NCBI RefSeq assembly: GCF_000151315.2
Contig: NW_011887307.1
Span: forward strand, 148,460-212,459
From: Capsaspora owczarzaki ATCC 30864
Taxonomy: Eukaryota > Opisthokonta > Filasterea
Reading direction: 5' to 3'
Length of the DNA: 64,000 bases
Part shown: positions 55,622-64,000 of the stretch, one piece after another
Position numbering within the stretch: position 1 is the first letter of the stretch
How the letters are laid out: each line of letters starts with the position of its first letter
Made by a program: the position numbers and the translations under genes
Notes under the pieces: generated by a model
What the model was told of the DNA's origin: nothing
The model's input: the letters and a program-made list of their open reading frames with translations, nothing else
The model's database searches: none

Positions 55622-57731
55622 TCAAAGCTTGGCGCCAGCACGAGTCTGCTTGCTGTCTTGATACTTGGTGTAGTTGGCGAAAATGCCACGGATGGTAGAC
55701 CACACCTGCTCGGCAGGCTGCGAAGCGTCAAGAGTGGACAGAATGTTCTTCTTGTTGTAGTACTCGACCAGCGGGGCAGTCTGTTGGTGGTACGCCGCCA
55801 ATCGTCGCTTAAGAGTCTCGGCGTTGTCGTCCGATCGTCGCTCCAGGGGCTCGCCGGTGATCTATCACCAAGGAGTTTGAGGGGCAAGATGAGCGAGTCG
55901 TGGAGAACGAAAGCAGAGACAAGGGAAAAGCAACGACAACAGCAACCAAACTCCTAAACAGTTTGCATCAAACATACATCGTCGGTCATGGCGACCTTAG
56001 GGGGGTGGAACTCTTCGTGGTACGAGCGACCGCTGGCAGAGTGGATGAGGCGGCCTGTTACTCGGCGAACAAGGAGGGCATCGTCAATCTTGAACTCGAG
56101 CACACGGTCAAGGTTTTGCTTCTTGTGGTCGAGCATCTCGTCGAGCTGTGTCAAAGTAGGGAGAGAAAGAGATGAGACCCAAGCGCAGGAAAAAAGCAGA
56201 GCAGAAACGTCTCCCATTTTCAATCGCCCTGTGTACCTTCTCGGCCTGGGTAACCGTTCGGGGGAAGCCGTCAAGGATGAAGCCGTTCTTGCACTCGGGC
56301 TTGACCAGGTTCTCTTGGATGAGGTCGATCAGGACTTCGTCGGGAACGAGCTTGCCAGCGTCCATGATTGGCTTGGCCTTCTTGCCGACATCGGTGCCAG
56401 CAGCGACAGCCGCGCGCAGAAGGTCGCCTGATTCGTGAAGCAAAAGGGTGAAATGAGAGTGAGTGTCGAATTGGTCAAAACAACGACATCAGAAACACCA
56501 CGATCAGCGAGCGCTAATAGATGTGCCAGTAATGCAGTGTGTCGACTTGCTTACCAGTTGCAAGGTGGCAGACGCAGAACTCCTTCTTGAGCAAGGGAGC
56601 CTATCCAACCAGACAAGATTGAGTGAGACGATTGGGTTTTTTCCCGTTATCCCGCGATTCCCCACGCTGTTCTCTGCGGTTTCAATGAATGAATGAATGC
56701 GACTTTTCTCCCATATGCAATGCATGCAATGTAGAGAGAAGCAGAGTAGAGTCGTCCATTGGTTTCCTCGCTCTTTCTCTTTCTCTTTCTCTTTCTCTTT
56801 TGTGTTTGTTTGTGATCAGTTTGGATCATCTTTTTTTTTTCTTTTGCTTTTTTCTCTTTCATTGTGGCGTATTGTTGGGCAAGCAGCAGTAGTGACGACG
56901 GATCACGTTCCTCAAACCACTGCTGCATCATTGCCCCCATCATTGTCCATATGACTTTGCTCTCTCTCTCTCTTCTTCTCTCTCTCTGTCTCGGTCTCAC
57001 TTCTTCTTCTCTCCTTCTCTTCCAATGTTTATCTCACTCGCTGTTGCATTATTCGTCTCATTCTCAAATCGCTTCGATTCGAGCCCAGCACAGCGCCATC
57101 AGTGTCTTTGCTTCACTTATCAGTGCACCTTGACTTCTTCTACCTCTTTTTTTTCATCTCGCTTTTTTCTTTCGCTGCAACCTCGCTTCTGGTTGTTTTG
57201 TTTTTTTTTTTTTTTTTCATTCAGTGAACCTTTTGTTTTTGTTTCACTTTCATTCGTTTGTTGTGTTCGTTTGTCATAAGAAAGAAGACAAGAAAAACAG
57301 TCGGATTTTCGAACAAAGCCACGAGGAACTAATAAAATAAAATAAAATAAAATAAAATAAAATAAAATAAAACATAAAAAATAAAAAATAAAAATTAAAA
57401 AGATCTTTTTTTTTTTTTTTTTTGTTTGATCGTTTTGTTTTTTGTTTGAATCGCTCTCTTGAAATGGATGACGAACGACGAACGACGAACGAGCGTCGAT
57501 TTGTGGTTGTTGATGTGTGACGTGTGGTGGAGAAGAACGTGTTGTCGAAAGAGCGAGAGGGAGCGTGCTGCGGCCAACCTGAGTGCCCTTGCCGGCGCCG
57601 GGAGGGCCGATGAGGATGGCGCGGATGCCACGCTTGCTGCTGGACTCGGTGACAGAGGGCGCAGCGACAGAGGGCGCAGCAGCAGCAGCAGCGGCGGCCG
57701 CGGGAGTGTGGGTTGCTGGAGCAGCCGACAT
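55622..57731 (-). CDS. AK2: Adenylate kinase, AK2 type (long LID)
   Basis: Five minus-strand exons (57731-57579, 56600-56555, 56427-56237, 56145-55978, 55861-55622) give 265 residues (AK2 about 240). The P-loop GPPGAGKG is at residues 42-49 after an Ala-rich leader. Next come [43 protein letters not shown] (NMP-binding and core), then the long LID beginning [14 protein letters not shown] and ending [13 protein letters not shown], with [16 protein letters not shown] after it. The enzyme interconverts ATP, ADP and AMP; AK2 proteins usually sit in the mitochondrial intermembrane space. LID zinc cysteines are absent, as in other eukaryotic AK2s. Intron 1 is 978 bases, holds an (AAAAT)n repeat and uses a GTTGGC donor; exon 2 is only 46 bases. 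Confidence 0.95.
57331..57372. repeat. AK2: (AATAA)n pentanucleotide repeat in AK2 intron 1
   Basis: About eight copies of the five-base unit AATAA/AAAAT run without interruption, followed by related A/T-rich sequence and a T-run to 57423. The block lies within the long first intron of the adenylate kinase gene. Confidence 0.85.
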
Positions 57732-58298
57732 GATGTTGTGTTGAAGTTGTTGGGAAAAAAAAAAAAAAGGACTGGCAAGATAGACCATCATCATCATCAT
57801 CATCATGCAGATCAGCACATGAGATTGCAACAACAAAATAGCAGGAATAATGGGGGCTGGAGGGGGGGTGGTGAGACGAAGCGGGGGGGGGGGAAATTGA
57901 AGTGGAGAGTTGATCATTGCAACATTCGAGCGAGAGCGCGCATCGCTTCGGGGGGACAGCTTGTGCTCAGAAACAGCAGAAGAGACACTGCGATCGTAGA
58001 TGGTGAATGCGATCCCCGGGGGGCAGAGAAGGCCATGGGGACGGGACGAGGGGCGTTGAATCGACGCTCAAAGAGAGAACGCCGGCATGTGCATCAAGCA
58101 ACCCTGACTCCTTTCGCTTGTTAGATTCCTAACAGACAAGCCATCCATCAGAGGAAAATGGAAGAGCGCAGTCTTAGTGTCTGAGTGCCTGCTACACCCA
58201 CCAAAACCAATAGCCACCCACAAAACCCGACCTCAACCCCGAGCCCGCCTGTTTTTGTCGATCAATCATTCACACGTATTCTTGTACCATCCCATCTC
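57732..58298. promoter_or_regulatory. Divergent promoter region between AK2 and OHCU decarboxylase genes
   Basis: The 567-base spacer contains a short (ATC)n repeat at 57787-57806 and G-runs near 57864-57892. No TATA element stands out for either gene. Nothing else is recognised. Confidence 0.45.
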
Positions 58299-58922
58299 AT
58301 GTCAGCCAGCGTGCTTCCATCGATCGAGCAAGTCAACGCAATGACGCGGCCAGAGGAGCTGCTCGAGGCGACCAGCGTCCTGTTCGAGTCGACCCGAGCA
58401 CTCACTGCGCGGCTGTTCGCCAAGCGGCCGTTCGCGTCGTACGAGGCGCTGATTGACGCTGCACACTCGATTCTTGCTGCGGCGACAGGCACAGACGCGC
58501 TGTCCGACGACGAGAAGATTGACATTCTGAACGCCCATCCGCGGATTGGCGCGCCAACGGCATCGCTCTCGGCGCTGTCCAAGCGCGAACAGGGCGTCCC
58601 TGCTGTCGTAGGAACTACCGTCAACGCGAGTGGATGCGGCGGCGCAGCGAGTCCAGCCATCGATGAACGGACACTCGCCGAGCTCGCTCAGCTCAACGTT
58701 GCGTACGAAGCCAAGTACGGATTCAAGTTTGTCATCTTTGTGAATGGACGGACGCGCGCTGCACTGTTGCCTGAATTCCGACAGCGGTTGGCATCGTCCA
58801 CGCGCGAGGCTGAGGTGGCGACTGGGATGCGCGCCATGCTGGACATTGCGCGAGACCGACTTTCCAAGCTGCAAAGCAGTGCAGGTGCTCGATCCCCCTC
58901 AGTCCAGCCATCTCGGTTGTAG
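58299..58922 (+). CDS. URAD: 2-oxo-4-hydroxy-4-carboxy-5-ureidoimidazoline (OHCU) decarboxylase
   Basis: A single exon encodes 207 residues. The family signature NAHPRIGAP contains the catalytic His at about residue 80, and LAQLNVAYEAKYGFKFVIFVNGRTRAALLPEF is the second conserved block (markers AYEAKYGFKFV and FVNGRTR). Upstream, FAKRPFASYEALIDAAHSI with the Arg-Pro-Phe element is also typical. The enzyme carries out the last step from urate to S-allantoin, after urate oxidase and HIU hydrolase. The protein ends SRL, a valid peroxisomal PTS1 tripeptide, matching the usual peroxisomal location of urate breakdown. The start in CTCATGTCAG is the first in-frame ATG. It converges with the purple acid phosphatase gene, 200 bases apart. 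Confidence 0.93.
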   Translation: MSASVLPSIEQVNAMTRPEELLEATSVLFESTRALTARLFAKRPFASYEALIDAAHSILAAATGTDALSDDEKIDILNAHPRIGAPTASLSALSKREQGVPAVVGTTVNASGCGGAASPAIDERTLAELAQLNVAYEAKYGFKFVIFVNGRTRAALLPEFRQRLASSTREAEVATGMRAMLDIARDRLSKLQSSAGARSPSVQPSRL

Positions 58923-59122
58923 CACATGATGGAAGCAGTAGTAGGGGGTTGTGGGTTGTGGTTTTGAACAAGCGCCCTTCGTTTCAATCATAAACAATCA
59001 TCATTCTACTTTGTTGGAACAAAGTGCACAGCACGCATTTTTTCCTTCCACCACTACACACGGGAAAGTCGGTTGGTCAAGGTTTTCGTGTACACCCTAA
59101 AATCCAGGCTTTCAACACCCTT

Positions 59123-59497
59123 TTACAAGGGCTTGTACGGGCCGTGGTTTTCTTGAACAATAACCATCTGGTCGAGATCGGTGCGAGTAATGTCAAGCAC
59201 CTGCTCCCAGTGCAGGTGGGTCGAATTGGTGATTTCGAGACGACCGTAGCCATATGCGCCCAAGAACGCGGTGCGGAAGGCAGACCACGGGCCCTTGGAG
59301 CCAAGGATGGGGTTGATGCACGTCGTCTCGCCCTCGTTGCAGCCGGCGACACCAGCGATGATGTGAACCGGGGCGCGCGGGTTGATGTAGTCGTGCTGGG
59401 TGACGGTCTCGTTGTAGACGGGCCAAAGGCTGCAGAGGTGCAATGAGATGGTGTGTGGTCAGGGTGAGTTTTTGCACACAACAAAGACGACAACGAC

Positions 59498-59529
<32 letters not shown>

Positions 59530-61158
59530 GCACACACAACACCGAATACCCATCGCTGACGTACCGTTCATACGAGTGCTCGTGAGCCTCGATGACCAGA
59601 TCAACGCCGTACTCAAAGAAGAGATCCTCGAGGCCAGCACGAACGACCGAGCGAGAGGTTGTGCAGTCATCGTGATCAAGGTTTGAGCAGTAGAAGGGCT
59701 GGTGACCGTAGGCAATAATCCAAGGGCGTTCAGCGCGGTTGGCGTTGGCGGCTGCAGAGGCAAGTCAAAAGGAGCAAGGAGGAGTGAGTTTTCCAGAAAT
59801 CCAATGCAACAACCCTCGAGAGCAGATGTTTCTGCGGCACAATACTCTGCCCAATACTCTGCCCAATGCTGGTTTACCAATCAGATCTTGCTTCAAAAAG
59901 TTGTACTGGTCTTGCACAGGGCCGTTGGTGAAGAAGACCTCGGAGGAATAGGCGATAAAGTGAGCGCGGCCCATGTCCCAGCTAAAGTACATGTTGTCGG
60001 ACGCAGCGCCATTGCCGGGCATGGCAAAGCGGTTGCGGTAATGGCTAAAGTTGAACGCAGTCTCGTGGTTCTAATTGTTGGCCAAACGCAAGGATAGAAC
60101 GATGAGATGGGCACAACCACCTGCTGTTTTGAAGCGAGAACGGTCATTGCATCATCCTGGCGGTGAACTTACGCCAACGGCAGTCATGAGGGGCAGGTAA
60201 GCAGCATACTGCTGAACTTGGTTCATGAAATTGTCGCCGCGAGTGCCATTGTGGTCAAACATGTCGTATGCGAAATCGCCGACATGAATGGCAGCATCGA
60301 ACTTGCCCGTCTTGGTCTCGGCCACCAACCGCGGCAGGGTGAATCCTCCCTTCGGCAGACTGCAAGTGAAGCGACCATTCAAAGTGAACTTTCAGTTGAT
60401 CACAACAACAAAGAAAAAAACGGCTGTAGTTCAGTGGCGGCTCACCCAAAGTCGCCGTAGACGAGGAAGTTGGCAGGGTGGTCGAGATTGTCGTTCTGCG
60501 CCACAAAGTGGAAGACGGCGGTCGCGTTCGTGTCGGTGCGGACTTGGTAAAAGTACAGCGTATCCGGAACGAGTTTCTGCAACCACCACAGATTCATTCA
60601 AGCATTTTTTTCGATTATTTTCAGATCAGTAATTATTACAACAACAACAACAATAACATTCGAATGGGGAGGTGAGCGGGGTGTGTGCGTTGTTTTCAAA
60701 TCGAATGAATGCGTAAAGCACGAGGCGCAAATCCCTCATTCTATTTGACCAACAAGCACACAATAATAATAATTTTAAACAGAATCATTCCTGTACAATC
60801 ATTTTTGAAGTCGAATCAAGCCATAATAAAAGCTCACACAATGTTGTATGAATAATAGTGATGTCACATATGAGCCCCAAAATATGACGATAAGACGTCA
60901 GAGTCACACGTCAACAAATGACATTTGGTACAAATTGAAGAGGAGTTTGGCGGGAAAAAAAAAAAAAAAAAAAAAAAAGAAGAAGAAGAGAAGAAGAAGA
61001 AGAAAATAACGCAAAAGACGGGCAAACAGAAAGAAGAGAGAGGAAAGAGAAATGAGTGTGGACGAGTGTGGAAGCGGCTTGGGAAAGGGGGAAGGGGGGA
61101 GAAGAAGAAGCCGGAAGCTGGGAAGGAAAGAGATGGAAGACGTTTCCAATTTGTTCCC

Positions 61159-61189
<31 letters not shown>

Positions 61190-61491
61190 ATCTCGCTTTC
61201 GATGGGAAAAACTGCTACCTGAAGCTTAAAGACGAGGTGGTACTGCAGACCCAGCTCATTGCCGGCAGTAAAGAAGCGGACGTCGGACGCAGGCTGGTTC
61301 ATGTTCAACGCTGTGGCGCTCGTGCCGTACAGGACGGTCGCTGCGGCGGGCATTGCATCGCTCGCTGCCATCACAGTCATGGCGCTGGGGGTGTCGCCAA
61401 ACGCAATGTGCACTTGCTCGAGCTTGGCGCCCAAAGCGCAGGTGCCCAGCAGAAGGACCAGCAGGGCGACGACCGAATGGCGGCTCTGCAT
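59123..61491 (-). CDS. Secreted purple acid phosphatase (metallophosphoesterase, ACP7/plant PAP type)
   Basis: Six minus-strand exons (61491-61219, 60576-60446, 60359-60173, 60070-59878, 59751-59565, 59429-59123) give 425 residues. A signal peptide (MQSRHSVVALLVLLLGTCALG) leads to the N-terminal beta domain (VHIAFGDTPSAMTV) and then the five metal-binding blocks: VYGDFG, VGDFAYD, GNHE (split by an intron between Gly and Asn), YGHQPFY and EAHEHSYER. The last normally begins GH; here Gly is Ala, while metal-binding His residues stay. The enzyme would hydrolyse phosphate monoesters outside the cell or in a lysosome-like compartment using an Fe-metal pair. Intron 1 (642 bases) contains an A-run and GA/CT repeats. 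Confidence 0.93.
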
Positions 61492-61953
61492 GATGGATGG
61501 GAAGAAAGGAAGGGAGGAACAAAAAAGAAAAAAGGACTGCTTTCGGCTTGGCTTCAGCTTTGGTTTGCCGGAGCAACAACGAGATTGTGCAGTGATTGGG
61601 AGAAGAGAGATCTTGCACCACAGATGGATGACTTGGTGAAATGGGGGTGAAGGGACTGGATGCTTGTACGATTTTGTGGGGGGAAACGAACAAGAAGCAA
61701 CGTTGAAGAGCGGGTTTCGACCTGCCTCGACACTGTGCAGGTATGCTGCAGCGCGCTTGCTTGATATATCGCTGCTGGTTGACTTGGTGTGTAGTGAAGC
61801 TCTCATTAGAATAATACATCCGGGTTCTGAGAACAAACACCGACAACGATTCCAATCTGGTCCTCGCTCGGCGTGAGAACACAATGGATCCAAGTTCCGT
61901 GTTGTTGGTGAAAGCACATTACAGTAGATCTGATCTGAGTTTGGTTTACGTAG

Positions 61954-61984
<31 letters not shown>

Positions 61985-62175
61985 CTGAGTTTTTTGCCTG
62001 CTTTTGTGAATTTCCTTTTTTGTTTTCCATCCTCACTCTCGCTTTTATAGTTTTGCTGCAATTTCTTCGACAAATCTCAAAGAACGACTTTTGCTAACAA
62101 ACTGTGATTACTACACTTTAATCAATCAAAGTGGTTGCTCGGGATCCGCTACAGTGAAAGCAGCTGCGAGCGACG
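61492..62175. promoter_or_regulatory. Divergent promoter region between purple acid phosphatase and SLC25A32-like genes
   Basis: The 684-base spacer includes a (TTG)n run at 61954-61983. Otherwise sequence is mixed. An open frame on the minus strand runs in frame into the phosphatase ATG, so an earlier start is formally possible, but the signal peptide begins at 61491. Confidence 0.5.
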
Positions 62176-63920
62176 ATGGGCGCTTCTTCCTCACATGGCG
62201 AAGGAAGCGGAAGCGATCGGTCGGACGCAGCCACACGGAACCCAGCCAACGACACGGCCATGACAACCACTTCATCAAGCCACTCCAGCACAGACCCTGC
62301 CACAGCAGGAGCAGCAGCAGGAGCAGGAGCAAAGGCCGCTCGCAAGCCGCCAACGTGCATCCACCTGCTTGGAGGAGCGGCGGCTGGACTCGTCACAACG
62401 ACGCTGCTGCACCCGCTCGATCTCATCAAGATCCGCATGCAAGGTAAAGAAAATCGCGATGAATAATCATCGAAACACCAAAGCGTGGCAAGCCTCAGTG
62501 CGTCCGTCCGGATTTGAGTCAGCTCACCTCACTCGTTTGACATGTTTACACTTGCATTGGAACCGGCCATGTCGGAAATTATGTTGGCTAACGTTTATTC
62601 ATGTATGCACTAGTGCATGACGGCACCAAGGAGCGAGGCGAGCGCTACCGATCGTCGTGGCATGCTTTCAAGTCCATCAAGTACCGCGAAGGCCCAATGG
62701 CACTGTACCGAGGTCTGACGCCAAACCTGGTCGGATCCACGACTGCCTGGGGCCTGTACTTTTTCATTTACAACATTGCCAAGTCGCAGTGGCAGTCCTT
62801 CCTCAACATGAAGGAGCTCGGACCAGCTGAGAACATGGCCGCCGCCGTTACTGCAGGTTTGACGACAGCACTTTTGTTTTGCAATGCAGAGAGACTCCTG
62901 ACTGAGGAAGAGATTGATTCTTGTCAAGCTGATGCCGTGGGGTGGTGCGGTTGTTTGCTGACTTGAATTTCATTCATCTTTGTGTCTTCTGTTTTGCTCT
63001 CAGGTGTCGGAACGCAAATTCTCACCAACCCAATCTGGGTTGTTAAAACGCGCATGTGTAGCAGCCCAATATCTGCTGGAGGGCCACTCCAGTACCGAAG
63101 TCTTTCACGTAAGTGACCTGCCTTGTTGTTTGCGCTTTTTGTCGGGTCAAAGTGTCTGAATTTGCCGCCGCCCTCTTCCATGCAGACGCTCTGGGATTGA
63201 TTTGGCGACAAGAAGGGCTTGCTGGGTTTTATCGAGGGATTCTTCCTGGGTTGCTGAGCGTTTCGCACGGCTCGCTCCAATTCATGGCGTACGAAGAGAT
63301 GAAAAAGTGGGTCACTCGGCGCGAGGCCTATGCGAGCCATCGCCATGAAATGGTATGTGAACGGTCTTGGTTCTCAGCTTGTGAGGATGGTTGGGAGGAA
63401 ACATTTGAAACAATGGCTTGATGCTCGTTGGTTGACTTTGGTTGTTTTGGGTTGGTGATTTCAATTAGGGCACTTTGGAGTACACAGTCATGGCTGCTGC
63501 TTCCAAGATGTTTGCTACGATAGCCGCCTATCCATTCCAACTTGCACGTACACGGTTACAGGTACGGTCTGTTGGTTGTGGTTTTGATTTTTGTCTGTTT
63601 TGTTTTTGTTTGTTGGAATTCTGATTCGCCCCTCTACCCTCTGACAGAACCAAGGTCATAGTGGTGTAATACAGTATCCTAACGCCAGAGCTCTGGTTCG
63701 AACCGTTTGGAGGTATGCTTTGTAATGATCGAACGAAGCGGCACCATCGTCTGATTATGCTCACCTCTTGTGCTACAATGTTTGTTGCAGCACCGAAGGC
63801 TTTTTGGGCTTCTACAAAGGGTTGGGACCAAACTTGCTTCGAGTGACGCCAGCCACCTGCATCACCTTTGTAGTCTACGAGAACGTGACCAAATTGTTGC
63901 GAGAGCGGAGCGATTTGTGA
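62176..63920 (+). CDS. SLC25A32: Mitochondrial carrier, SLC25A32 (folate/FAD)-like
   Basis: Seven exons (62176-62443, 62614-62856, 63004-63108, 63186-63352, 63469-63561, 63648-63712, 63791-63920) give 356 residues with a Ser/Ala-rich N-terminal extension of about 60. The three mitochondrial-carrier signatures are PLDLIK (about 82), PIWVVK (about 180) and PFQLAR (about 283). This PLD/P(I/L)W/P(F/Y)Q combination is that of the folate, FAD and pyrimidine/NAD carrier group, and [35 protein letters not shown] and [15 protein letters not shown] fit SLC25A32 best. It resides in the inner mitochondrial membrane. Phylogeny would be needed to exclude an NAD+ carrier, its close relative. Confidence 0.9.
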
Positions 63921-64000
63921 CATCTTGTTGAGCATTCTCTTGTATTACATCTATTCTTGATCCAACAGCAACCCTTCATAATTTCTCACGTTGAGGCAGC

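Noticed and set aside
63700-63712. GGTTCGAACC as a tRNA B box
   Set aside because: It lies in exon 6 of the carrier gene, with no A box or cloverleaf around it.

Overview
This is nuclear DNA from a gene-dense, intron-rich eukaryote. Nearly every gene has short GT-AG introns (about 70-170 bases, a few of 400-980), conserved reading frames join cleanly across them, and the gene set is eukaryotic: EIF4E, Mediator subunit 1, CstF-50, NAPE-PLD, an SLC25 carrier, a myosin motor, SH2 and GKAP domains. A leucine-rich-repeat receptor with a tyrosine-studded tail, a myosin joined to an SH2 domain, a GKAP/DLGAP-domain protein and PPxY-LIM-like architecture together suggest a unicellular relative of animals (filasterean- or choanoflagellate-like holozoan). 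That placement is inference from domain content; no species marker is present. I see no transposon, virus-like element, CRISPR array, rRNA or tRNA gene.

Layout. 1-665: 3' end of an acidic protein. 1774-5489 (+): secreted NodB-type polysaccharide deacetylase with MopE-like motifs and two carbohydrate-binding-like modules. 7588-9729 (+): LRR receptor with a phosphotyrosine-type tail. 10097-11725 (-): EIF4E. 12069-14931 (+): MED1. 15175-18138 (-): GKAP-domain protein. 18580-20394 (+): GCLM. 20640-22833 (+): CSTF1. 23395-24809 (+): NAPE-PLD. 24984-28597 (-): TMCC-like coiled-coil membrane protein. 29898-31250 (+): ACP6-like acid phosphatase. 31464-36401 (-): myosin-SH2. 37170-39993 (+): WD40 protein. 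40135-40797 (+): PPxY/LIM-like zinc protein. 41070-43357 or beyond (-): NHE6/7/9-type exchanger. 44731-45824 (+): NOP16. 47606-50539 (+): PPTC7-like PP2C ending in SKL. 50792-51812 (+): PRELI-family protein. 51927-53416 (-): NUDT5-like Nudix hydrolase. 53599-55200 (-): ankyrin protein. 55622-57731 (-): AK2-type adenylate kinase. 58299-58922 (+): OHCU decarboxylase ending in SRL. 59123-61491 (-): purple acid phosphatase. 62176-63920 (+): SLC25A32-like folate/FAD carrier.

The genes do not form one pathway. Loose themes are cell-surface and phosphotyrosine signalling (LRR receptor, myosin-SH2, GKAP protein, PPxY-LIM protein), membrane lipids (NAPE-PLD, ACP6-like, PRELI), gene expression (EIF4E, MED1, CSTF1, NOP16), and mitochondrial or peroxisomal metabolism (AK2, SLC25A32, GCLM, OHCU decarboxylase, PPTC7-like phosphatase). 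Spacers between divergent genes carry simple repeats, above all a (GA)n block of about 220 bases at 36663-36885. All exon models were built by hand from splice consensus and frame; each summed CDS is a multiple of three. The first exon of the Na+/H+ exchanger is unresolved.
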